Shown here piece by piece: positions 23,078-31,933 of a stretch of 34,747 nucleotides of DNA. Within the stretch, counting starts at the first letter, position 1. Every line of letters begins with the position of its first letter. Source of the DNA: Cyclobacteriaceae bacterium (GTDB taxonomy: Bacteria; Bacteroidota; Bacteroidia; Cytophagales; Cyclobacteriaceae); assembly GCA_025363495.1 (NCBI GenBank), contig JANYDR010000253.1, positions 1-34,747 on the forward strand, read 5' to 3'. Position numbers and translations under genes: made by a program. Under the pieces are notes generated by a model. That model had not been told where the DNA came from and did no database searches. It saw only the letters and a program-made list of their open reading frames with translations.

Positions 23078-25900
23078 ATGAAAAGATCTTTCGTTGTTTT
23101 TTTGCTGGTAAGCATGGCATGTGTTGCCTTTTCTCAGAAGAAATCAACACCAGCCCCCATTCAAAAAAAGGTACTAACACATGCTGTCTATGATTCGTGG
23201 AAGGAGATTAATTACAAGTCTCTAACACCTGATGGAAATTTTGTAGCCTATGCAGTCAATCCACAAGACGGCGATGGTAAGGTTGTTTTTTATAATTTGA
23301 AGACCGCATCATCTGATTCGATTCGGCGAGCTGATAATGTTTCATTGACATTCGATAGCCGTTATGCTATCGTCAAAATAAAACCACAACAAAAACTCGT
23401 GAAGGATCTTCGCCGGCAGAAAAAGAAAAAAGAAGATTTGCCAAAAGATTCCCTTGGCATTTACTCGTTCACTTCCCGCAAAACGGAGAAGATACCTGAT
23501 GTTCGTTCATATAAAATTCCTGAAAAGGCGGCATCATGGATAGCATATCAACTTGAACCAAAGAAGGAGGTAAAACCGAAAGCTGATGATAAAGCAAAGG
23601 CGGAGGTAAAGAAACCAAAAAAGAAAAAGATCAACTCCGATGAGAACGGCTTTACCCTGGTTGTTAGAAAATTAGGGGTAGAAAAAATAGCATCGTTTGA
23701 ATTCGTTAAGGACTATTCATTCGCTAAATACGGACAAGGATTACTTTTTTCATCTGGAGGCAATGATAGTACGATGAAAGCAGGGGTTTATTGGCATGAT
23801 TTAAATCAGCAAAAACTTCAATCATTATTTGAAGGAAAAAGCAAATACAAATTTAAGGGACTCGCAATAAGTGAAGATGGCACACAGGTTTCTTTCCTTG
23901 CAGACAGCGATACAACAAAAGCACTAGTCAGGCACTTTCAATTATATCATTGGAAGTCTGGAAATCAATCGGCAACACTTCTGGATATTGAACGCACACT
24001 TGCTATTCCCCAGAACTGGACAGTAAGTGAAAACTACCCACCGTCATTTTCAAAAGATGGGGGTAAGTTATTCTTTGGATCTGCACCGATACCTGTGGTT
24101 CAAGACACTACACTTTTGCCGGAGGAAATTGTAAGTGTGGAGGTGTGGGGTGGGAATGATGAATACATCTATCCCCAGCAAAACAAGCAGGTGGATGCAG
24201 AAAGAAAGCGCTCCTACACGGCGGCAATCGATTTAGCAGAAAAGAGGATCATTCAATTGGCGGACCGCGAAATCCCTTCAATAGAGTTGGGCGATGAAGG
24301 TAATGCGTCAGTTGCCCTTGGGGAAACAAATGTTCCTTACCGGAAAATGACAACCTGGGACCCTTCTGCTTATAATGATCTTTATCTTTTTGATCTGAAA
24401 GGACAGCAACGCAAAACAATTGCTAAAAAGGTAAAAGGGAATGCAAGTCTTTCACCCAGGGCAAATTATGTCTACTGGTTTAGCTTGCCGGATACTGCCT
24501 GGTTTGCGTACTCAGTTACAAATGAGAAAATTTTTAATCTAAATGATCGGTTAAAACTTAATGTAGCGGACGAAGAGAATGATACACCAGACTATCCGCG
24601 CTCGTATGGAATAGCTGGCTGGACATTAGATGATCAGTTGTTTATCGTTTATGATCGTTACGATCTCTGGGCCCTTGATCCGCAAAATCAAAAGGCACCT
24701 GTCAATCTTACAAAAACGGGCCGGCTGGATAAAATTATTTTCCGTTACGTGCGACTGGACAATGAAGAAAGATTCATAGATCCATCCAAAGAACTTTTGC
24801 TATCGGCTGTGAATGAAATGACAAAAGCATCTGGTTATTACAGGCTTTCTCTCATAGATGGAAAACTAACAAAACTCCTGATGGATAATTATCGCTTTGG
24901 TGGGATCGTCAAAGCGAAAAACTCAAATCAACTTCTTTATACACGGGAGAGTTTCCGCGAATTTCCGGACGTATGGACTGCGGACATCAATTTCAATGGC
25001 GTGAAAAGGATCAGCGACGTAAATCCGCAAATGAAAAATTATTTCTGGGGAAATGTAGAGCCAGTGAAATGGACTTCATTGGATAACATGGCACTGAATG
25101 GAATGCTATTCAAACCGGAAGGATTCGACCCCAAAAAGAAGTATCCGATGATCGTTTATTTCTATGAAAAAGAAAGCGACAATCTATATCAGCATCACAA
25201 ACCTGAACCAGGGCGATCAACTATTAATCGTGCGGTATATACCAGTAATGGGTATCTCGTGTTTGTGCCGGACATTGTTTATCGAACAGGTTTTCCGGGC
25301 GAAAGTGCGATCAATTGTATTATGCCAGGTGTGACGGCACTCGTAGATCGGGGCTTTGTAGATGAAAAAAATATCGGCATCCAGGGACATAGTTGGGGTG
25401 GTTATCAGATTGCGTATATGCTTACAAGAACTAATCTCTTCAAAGCCGCGGAAGCAGGAGCAGTGGTGGCAAATATGATCAGCGCTTATGGGGGCATTCG
25501 GTGGGGAACAGGTCTCAGCCGGATGTTTCAGTACGAACATACACAAAGTCGCATAGGAGGTACATTGTGGGAGAAGCCTATGCATTATATTGAGAACTCG
25601 CCAATTTTCTTTGCTGATAAAATTCAGACGCCATTGTTATTACTTCACAATGACGCGGATGATGCCGTGCCGTGGTATCAGGGTATAGAAATGTATATGG
25701 CTATGCGAAGACTTAATAAACCGGTGTGGATGCTTAACTATAATGGTGAACCGCATTGGCCAGTAAAGCGGGAAAACAGAATTGACTTTCAAACGCGTAT
25801 GATGCAATACTTTGATTATTATCTCAAAGGTGCAGTGGAGCCGGAGTGGATGAAGAAGGGGGTGCCGGCTACGGAAAAGGGAATTACGAAGGGATATTAG
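23078..25900 (+). CDS. Secreted prolyl-oligopeptidase family (S9) serine peptidase
   Basis: A 940-residue exported peptidase with signal peptide MKRSFVVFLLVSMACVAFSQ. The N-terminal two thirds is a beta-propeller-like region (repeated SxDGxxV/F patterns), with a Lys-rich insert near residues 160-190. The C-terminal alpha/beta-hydrolase domain carries the nucleophile GHSWGGYQIAYML (S772), the Asp in NDADDAVPW (about 861) and the His in GEPHWP (893), so the triad is complete. It probably cleaves peptides in the periplasm or outside the cell. The stop overlaps the stop of the convergent OmpA-type gene: TTAG serves both. Confidence 0.92.
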   Translation: MKRSFVVFLLVSMACVAFSQKKSTPAPIQKKVLTHAVYDSWKEINYKSLTPDGNFVAYAVNPQDGDGKVVFYNLKTASSDSIRRADNVSLTFDSRYAIVKIKPQQKLVKDLRRQKKKKEDLPKDSLGIYSFTSRKTEKIPDVRSYKIPEKAASWIAYQLEPKKEVKPKADDKAKAEVKKPKKKKINSDENGFTLVVRKLGVEKIASFEFVKDYSFAKYGQGLLFSSGGNDSTMKAGVYWHDLNQQKLQSLFEGKSKYKFKGLAISEDGTQVSFLADSDTTKALVRHFQLYHWKSGNQSATLLDIERTLAIPQNWTVSENYPPSFSKDGGKLFFGSAPIPVVQDTTLLPEEIVSVEVWGGNDEYIYPQQNKQVDAERKRSYTAAIDLAEKRIIQLADREIPSIELGDEGNASVALGETNVPYRKMTTWDPSAYNDLYLFDLKGQQRKTIAKKVKGNASLSPRANYVYWFSLPDTAWFAYSVTNEKIFNLNDRLKLNVADEENDTPDYPRSYGIAGWTLDDQLFIVYDRYDLWALDPQNQKAPVNLTKTGRLDKIIFRYVRLDNEERFIDPSKELLLSAVNEMTKASGYYRLSLIDGKLTKLLMDNYRFGGIVKAKNSNQLLYTRESFREFPDVWTADINFNGVKRISDVNPQMKNYFWGNVEPVKWTSLDNMALNGMLFKPEGFDPKKKYPMIVYFYEKESDNLYQHHKPEPGRSTINRAVYTSNGYLVFVPDIVYRTGFPGESAINCIMPGVTALVDRGFVDEKNIGIQGHSWGGYQIAYMLTRTNLFKAAEAGAVVANMISAYGGIRWGTGLSRMFQYEHTQSRIGGTLWEKPMHYIENSPIFFADKIQTPLLLLHNDADDAVPWYQGIEMYMAMRRLNKPVWMLNYNGEPHWPVKRENRIDFQTRMMQYFDYYLKGAVEPEWMKKGVPATEKGITKGY

Positions 25901-27945
25901 ATCTTTAGAATAACTAATTCAACCCTTCTATTAAGTGCCCTGCTTTCATCACTGTCGTTTGGCGAAATCGGTTTACTTTTTCCGTATCCCTTTGCTTCAA
26001 ATCGGGTATTGTTAATGCCTTTTTTATTTAGATAGACCACAACACTTTTGGCTCTTCGTACCGAGAGCTTGTTATTGTAATCTTCATTTCCAACGTCATC
26101 AGTGTGGGCTGCGATTTCGATAATAACTGTTGGATTTTGATGCATCAATTCAATAATACGATCTAATTCAGGATAGGATGCCGGTTTTAAATCGGAAGAG
26201 GCCGTTTCAAAAGTTATGTTATTCAGGGTTAGGGACGCACCCTCAGCAATTGGAGTTATTACCATTTGAAGTCGTTGTATGCCATCTGGTCCAATCTCTC
26301 CTTCGCCAGCTACTATAATTACAGTTGAGAAGAAATAGCCCTTCTCACTACTTGCCGCCACCTGATACCGGTCACCTCTTCGAAGCAATATCGACCTCTC
26401 TGACTCGGCAATGATTACCTCATTTTCATCCAGGTTATTGAAAGTCACTTTAGTTTTAACACGTTGCTTCGTTGTTATATCGGTTACTTCTGCCAGGAAT
26501 CTTACCTTATCATGAGTCATAAATAAAGTAATCACAGTATCAGGCTTAAATGTATGTGAATCAAAAATTATTGTCTTTTTAACTTCAGGATACAAATGAG
26601 CAGAGGCGGAGAGCGTGTATTGATTGGCAGATTCAAAAAGTAATTTGGGGCTGGGATGACTAATGCGTAGCGAGTCTTTCAGTAAAGAAATTCCATGTTG
26701 GTCAGTGATATGAGCCATGGAAGCCACGGGAATTTTAAGATCATGGTCCATAGTTACGATCGTGGCATGATAGTCTGATCTTAGATTGATATCAATGTCG
26801 ACTTGTTTATAGGTTTCCTGTTTCCGCAGATCAAAATCCCGAACCTCTTTCAAGTATAATGGATTTCTGAATTCAACTCGAAAGTGTGAGCCAGCCGCCA
26901 ATACAAGACTGAAGCGTCCATCATTGGGATTATTCTCCAGCGTTATTGTTTCTCCGGTGCCCAGATCTTTCACTACAATAATCGCAGGAAGTGTGGTTTT
27001 ATTTTTTTCAGAGCGGACGAAGCCCTGAACAGTTACATTAATCATCTGTCGATACTCCAGCGGTACGGGTAGGGCGTAGATATCTTTTTTGGTATAATAA
27101 AAAATAATATCACCTGCGGCCGAAATAGTTGGAGATTGGTCGTTTTCTTCTGAATTGATAAAATCAAGCGGCTTTGCTTCAGCCCAGGTACTATCAGTAT
27201 TTTTCCTGGTTTGGAATAAATCATACTTACCTTTTCCTTCTGGTACGATGGCGGAAAAAATCAGAGTATGATTGTCGGCCATGATGCGGGGATCCCTCAC
27301 GCATCCCTTATTGATCTGCTCAGGAAGTTTTTTTGGTTCACCCCATTTACCGTCAGGTTGTTTGTGAGAAACATAGATCTCAAAGCAATTCTCCCGACTC
27401 TTTTTATCCAGAGGATTATCATAATTTATTCGAATGAAATAGAGGGAATTTCCGTTAGCGGAAATAGAGGGGAATCCTTCATAATCCTCGGTGTTTATAG
27501 GCGCACCGACATCAATCGGCTCGCTCCATTGGGTAGCATTTATTCTTTCAGAATAAAAAATATCTTCACTCGTCGTGACACCTTCAATGAATGCCGTAAA
27601 AAAAAGTTGATTTCCATCGTAACTCAAACTTGGCCCTGCAAGAAAATTACATTTTTCATTGATGGCAGTAATAGGAATGACTTCACTCCAACTTCCATCC
27701 GCATTTTTTGTAGATTCAAAAAGCTCCCAACGCTCTTCGTCGCGTTTCGGATTTGAATTTCGATTACTTTGAAGAATCATTGTCTTACCGTCGGCGCTAA
27801 TGGTCGGCGCAAATTCTGTAAACTTTTCAGTGCTGATGACATCAACTCGTTTTGGTTCATCTTGATTCTGTTGCGCTGTAAGCGTCGAAGAAAAAAGAAT
27901 TAGAAATAAAATGATTGAAAGCCGGTGAAGACTCAAAGTTGCCAT
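25897..27945 (-). CDS. PD40 beta-propeller / OmpA-domain envelope protein
   Basis: A 682-residue exported protein with signal peptide MATLSLHRLSIILFLILFSSTLTAQ. WD40-like PD40 repeats occupy roughly residues 35-300 (FAPTISADGKTMILQSNRNS, GPSLSYDGNQLFFTAF, FPSISANGNSLYFI, SPTISAAGDIIFYY). A carboxypeptidase-regulatory-like segment follows (VTVQGFVRSEKNKTTLPAII). An OmpA-like peptidoglycan-binding domain occupies the last 110 residues (IEIAAHTDDVGNEDYNNKLS, RRAKSVV). It would anchor to peptidoglycan from the outer membrane side. It starts 12 bp after the CHAT-protease gene, so they form an operon. Confidence 0.9.
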   Translation of the reverse strand: MATLSLHRLSIILFLILFSSTLTAQQNQDEPKRVDVISTEKFTEFAPTISADGKTMILQSNRNSNPKRDEERWELFESTKNADGSWSEVIPITAINEKCNFLAGPSLSYDGNQLFFTAFIEGVTTSEDIFYSERINATQWSEPIDVGAPINTEDYEGFPSISANGNSLYFIRINYDNPLDKKSRENCFEIYVSHKQPDGKWGEPKKLPEQINKGCVRDPRIMADNHTLIFSAIVPEGKGKYDLFQTRKNTDSTWAEAKPLDFINSEENDQSPTISAAGDIIFYYTKKDIYALPVPLEYRQMINVTVQGFVRSEKNKTTLPAIIVVKDLGTGETITLENNPNDGRFSLVLAAGSHFRVEFRNPLYLKEVRDFDLRKQETYKQVDIDINLRSDYHATIVTMDHDLKIPVASMAHITDQHGISLLKDSLRISHPSPKLLFESANQYTLSASAHLYPEVKKTIIFDSHTFKPDTVITLFMTHDKVRFLAEVTDITTKQRVKTKVTFNNLDENEVIIAESERSILLRRGDRYQVAASSEKGYFFSTVIIVAGEGEIGPDGIQRLQMVITPIAEGASLTLNNITFETASSDLKPASYPELDRIIELMHQNPTVIIEIAAHTDDVGNEDYNNKLSVRRAKSVVVYLNKKGINNTRFEAKGYGKSKPISPNDSDESRALNRRVELVILKI

Positions 27946-27957
27946 ATTGTGAGATTG

Positions 27958-30900
27958 TTATCGTCCGATAAGAATAAAGGCCCCCCAATAAAAAGGGGTT
28001 GGGTAAAGTTTTTTTAAATCAAGCTGTGCCTTCCGAAATGCTGCGGCCCTATCCTCCGTGACTATTAAATTTTCATAAAAGCCAGTCATTAATTTTTGAG
28101 TCGCCTCATCGCTTACTTTCCAAAGGCTCATGATCAGATTGGCAGCCCCGGAAATCATGAATGCCCGTTGAAGGCCATATACACCTTCTCCGTTTCGAAT
28201 CGTCCCAGAACCCGTTTCGCATGCCGACAGCACAACTAATTTAGTTTTTTCCAAATTAAGATTCATCACTTCAAGGGCAGTCAATACACCATCATCCTCT
28301 GGTACCTGACTTTGTATTGCAGAGTTATCAGAGGTATTATTTTCCACTCCTGCCATCAGCAACCCCGAACGCATTAGTGGATTATCAAAATTTAAAGCAC
28401 GACTGGTTGAATAAATAAGAGGAACATCCTCCTTCTTCTCAGGTATAAAAAACCCGTGGGTGGCAATGTGCAGAATATCGGGGCTATGAATTCCCTTAAC
28501 ATGACTTTCCGTTGCCTCTTTATCTAAGTAGAAATTTACACTCCATTGATTCTTTCTTAAAAGTCTTTCAATCCTTAGCACTTCTTCTTTAGTACCGGGA
28601 AGAAAAGAAATTTCATTTTTAAATGTATCCTCAGTTTGTGTGCGTGTCGATGAACTTGTAACATCGGATGTCTTGCGTGCCGATCGAAAGTCTGGAGATC
28701 CAAATAAAATAGCCGTTGGAGTGGATGAAAAAACTTCAGAAATAGAAGTTAGCTCCCGTAAATTACTCAATGACCTGACGGTTATTCGATCAATTAGGTA
28801 CTGATTATTTTCGGTATTAAAAAGTGTAACTGGATTGATTTTATTATATACTCCATCAGCTGAAAGGAAAATGGAAGAAGACTCTTTCAGTAAATTATCG
28901 AGTGGTTTCCAAAATCGAACATAGGATCGTATGTTATCCAGGCCATACCGAATGGTGTTACTATAATAGCTGAATTCGCGACCCTCCATTGCCGGACCGT
29001 TTTCAAAGACAGTGAGGGCAGGAGTTTCAAGTTCCGGGGTAACGATAAGGGCTGCATAAACAACTGAGTCTTTTTCAAGACTTAAACGAATAATTTCCAC
29101 GGCTGCCTCTCCTGGCTTTAGTATGTTCTTTATCTCTTGCCATGTAACAGGTCGTTTTTTGAACTCCTCTCCGAAGAGCTCGGACTGAGAGGTGAGCCAT
29201 TTTTCCAGTTCATTCGCTTTTTCATGAATATCCTCCTTTACTTTCTGCTGACTTTGTCTTTCTGCAACTCCTAGCAAAGCAAAATGAAGAAGGCGCTCTT
29301 TCAATTGAAGCCATTCAGTGAACTTAGATAAGAGCTCAGTATTATTGCTTGCCAGGATCCGCTCCCTTACCCTTGTAGATGCATTTAACAAAAGCGCTTT
29401 GGTTTCAAGTCTGAAATTGAAAAGCTCTCCCAGTGCTTCTTTATTATTTTGCTGATAACGAATAATAAACTCTTCATAATCATTTATTACCCGTTGAGTC
29501 TTATTGAGGTAAGCTGTTTTTTCAAAATCAGTGAGTGAAGGGAAGATTTCATTGATTTGTCTGAGATAAAAGGCCGATACTTTTTTAAAAAGGGGATAGG
29601 CCGTATCGAAATTTTCTAAAGCCTGATACAATATTGCGAGATTGTATAAATTATAGATATAGTCTGGGTGGTCCTGACCAAGTAACGTTTCATGTAGTTG
29701 CAAAGCAGATTCCAAAAACGAGCGAGCCTTCTCAGGTTCGTCCATTTCCTGGTAAACGGTTCCCAGATTAGCCTTTTTACTGGCGTAGTTTACCGTATGT
29801 GTAGCTCCATTGAGGTTATCGATCGCGATAGACCGAAGATAAAGTACCTCTGCCTTTTTGAAATCACCCTGAATCTGGTAAAGGGCGGCAAGGTTTTGAA
29901 GACTGATCGCAAAGTCGGGATGCGTCTCGCCTATACTTTTCCGGTCTTCTTCCAAAGCTTCTGTGAGCAGTTTTTCAGCTTTATTATACTGAAGAGTTTG
30001 TATGTAAACGGCTGCAAGATTTTGCTTAACAGCTGACGCCAATAAAGAAGACGTGCCAGAAGTTTGGAGCAGCTTGTGATAGATTTTTTCTGCTTCAGCA
30101 TAGTTTCCTAGCGTGATATAAAATGTGGCGAAAGAATTTAATACCTGGTCTGTTTCTGGCGATTTAAGTTTTGAAAAAGCTATAATTGCTTGTTTGTAGT
30201 TAATTTCTGCTTCGACGAATTTTCCTGTTCGCTGAAGAAGACGTGCTAACTGATAATTTGACTCCGCCCATTGCATTGACTGAATGGGCGCTTTTTCAAC
30301 CACTTTTCTTAAAAGTTCTTCTGCTTTTTTCCAATTACCCGCAGCACTATAAACCTCTGCTAGATTTATAGATAGAGCTTGTTGGAGGGAGGGAATTGGA
30401 ATAGACCCATGATGGGTAAGATGTTGGATTGCTATTTCCGTTTGATTAAGATCAAGAAGCGCACTTACGTAAGTGGATGAGATCTCCAATTGATTTTTTT
30501 CAGGTAGCTCTGACAATAAGGAATAGTTGGTGGCAAATGATTCCATTAATTTCCTTGCAAGATCGGGTCGGTTAGCATTCAGAAATTTTGTTGCTGCGTT
30601 TACATAGTGAGTAGCGCGCAAAGTTGGAGCAAGCGGAGTGAAGTTATTGGACGAAATTGTAAAATTATCCATAGCTCCCTGAATGTCTCCGGTTAACATT
30701 TTCAGGTCAGCTTCGAGCTCCATGACATATCCATATTCTATACCATCAGGCTTAAATAATTTTTCTGCGATTTTTTTTGCTTCGGCAAGTTTATTTTCTG
30801 CCTGAGTCGGTTCTTTGTTTGTTAATAAAAATCGTGCGTAGTTTTGAGCAATTGAAAACCCAATATTACTTTCAGAATCGCTTTTAGTAAGACTTTCTTC

Positions 30901-31752
30901 GGCAAGTTTAAAAAGATTCAGGGCTTTAGCAGGTTGCCTCTCTTGAGAATTCAGTGCTTCGAATAAATAGTGCCGCGCTTTTTGCTCTCCTCCTGCTTGA
31001 CCCTGCTCTGCAAATTTTAACGCATCTGTGTTGTTACCCCCGGCATTCAGTAATTTTACCAACTGGGTTTTGGCCTCCGTATATTCAGGCCATGATTGTA
31101 ATTTATTTTTTTCTACCAGGTTGATAAAGAGCTTTAGTCGCTCCTCCGCGCCCGTAGTGTCTCCTGATTTTGAATAGGCATTTGCGGCATAATAGATAGC
31201 ATTTAAATATTCTTCACCCTCTTCCGGAAATTGCCTTAAGCCGTCGACGGCCTTATTTAAATTTTCTTTAGCAATATCAACTTCGTTTAGGGCAAGGAGG
31301 ACTTGTCCATAATTATTGAGCGTTTTGAAATACAGTACTCCATTTTCTCCTGACAAGAGATTTGATAATTCTTTATAGTCACTTTGCGCGCCAGCCCAGT
31401 TTGATAATGCCTGATTTATCTGTGCTCTTTTACCAAGAGCATCTGCATACCTTTTACTTTTAACCCCTTCTGTCTCGGCAAACAATTTCACCTCCTCATT
31501 TGCAAAGGGAAGTCCTGTGTTGAAATCCCGAGCTTCTATGCAAATAACAGTGAGTAGCTGCAGGGAGAACGCCTGACTTTTGATATCCAATGACCGGGAA
31601 AATTCAAGCGCGGTAGATGCATATTTCATCGCCTCAGGAAAATGATGCGATTGATATTCTGTGACCGCCTTGTCATAATTGACTTTCCAATCTTGTCCAA
31701 GACAGGGCAACATAGCCAAACAAAATATTAAAGTCAGAAGAGCCAACCTCAT
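27958..31752 (-). CDS. Secreted TPR-CHAT protein (caspase-like peptidase domain)
   Basis: 1264 residues with signal peptide MRLALLTLIFCLAMLPCLGQ. The N-terminal ~750 residues are tandem TPR helices, including long TPR_12-like units (AVYIQTLQYNKAEKLLTEAL, HPDFAISLQNLAALYQIQGD). A helical linker leads to a CHAT domain (about 880-1264) that shows the catalytic histidine in DILHIATHGFFIPE (H1099) and the catalytic cysteine in LVVLSACETGSGTIRNGEG (C1178), ending LYPTPFYWGAFILIGR. CHAT is a clan CD cysteine peptidase domain related to caspases. Cytoplasmic relatives are switched on by partner binding to the TPR part. The signal peptide here puts it in the periplasm or at the surface. Its substrate could be the neighbouring OmpA-type protein, but this is unproven. 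Confidence 0.92.
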   Translation of the reverse strand: MRLALLTLIFCLAMLPCLGQDWKVNYDKAVTEYQSHHFPEAMKYASTALEFSRSLDIKSQAFSLQLLTVICIEARDFNTGLPFANEEVKLFAETEGVKSKRYADALGKRAQINQALSNWAGAQSDYKELSNLLSGENGVLYFKTLNNYGQVLLALNEVDIAKENLNKAVDGLRQFPEEGEEYLNAIYYAANAYSKSGDTTGAEERLKLFINLVEKNKLQSWPEYTEAKTQLVKLLNAGGNNTDALKFAEQGQAGGEQKARHYLFEALNSQERQPAKALNLFKLAEESLTKSDSESNIGFSIAQNYARFLLTNKEPTQAENKLAEAKKIAEKLFKPDGIEYGYVMELEADLKMLTGDIQGAMDNFTISSNNFTPLAPTLRATHYVNAATKFLNANRPDLARKLMESFATNYSLLSELPEKNQLEISSTYVSALLDLNQTEIAIQHLTHHGSIPIPSLQQALSINLAEVYSAAGNWKKAEELLRKVVEKAPIQSMQWAESNYQLARLLQRTGKFVEAEINYKQAIIAFSKLKSPETDQVLNSFATFYITLGNYAEAEKIYHKLLQTSGTSSLLASAVKQNLAAVYIQTLQYNKAEKLLTEALEEDRKSIGETHPDFAISLQNLAALYQIQGDFKKAEVLYLRSIAIDNLNGATHTVNYASKKANLGTVYQEMDEPEKARSFLESALQLHETLLGQDHPDYIYNLYNLAILYQALENFDTAYPLFKKVSAFYLRQINEIFPSLTDFEKTAYLNKTQRVINDYEEFIIRYQQNNKEALGELFNFRLETKALLLNASTRVRERILASNNTELLSKFTEWLQLKERLLHFALLGVAERQSQQKVKEDIHEKANELEKWLTSQSELFGEEFKKRPVTWQEIKNILKPGEAAVEIIRLSLEKDSVVYAALIVTPELETPALTVFENGPAMEGREFSYYSNTIRYGLDNIRSYVRFWKPLDNLLKESSSIFLSADGVYNKINPVTLFNTENNQYLIDRITVRSLSNLRELTSISEVFSSTPTAILFGSPDFRSARKTSDVTSSSTRTQTEDTFKNEISFLPGTKEEVLRIERLLRKNQWSVNFYLDKEATESHVKGIHSPDILHIATHGFFIPEKKEDVPLIYSTSRALNFDNPLMRSGLLMAGVENNTSDNSAIQSQVPEDDGVLTALEVMNLNLEKTKLVVLSACETGSGTIRNGEGVYGLQRAFMISGAANLIMSLWKVSDEATQKLMTGFYENLIVTEDRAAAFRKAQLDLKKLYPTPFYWGAFILIGR

Positions 31753-31933
31753 AGAATTATTAAGATAAAGACTGTTTGGCCCTTTTTGTAGTCTTTTATT
31801 GAATATTTACCACAGTATCACCTTAAACAGGGAGACCAGAGTTTGATTTTTGGGATAAAATGAGAAAGAACTCTCGGTTAAACGATTTTTTTGAACTTAT
31901 AGAAGATGTTGGTATCGGCTTGAAGAACCTGTC

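Noticed and set aside
27268-27756. 162-residue plus-strand ORF
   Set aside because: It is a shadow of the OmpA/PD40 gene on the other strand, with no recognisable domain or start context.
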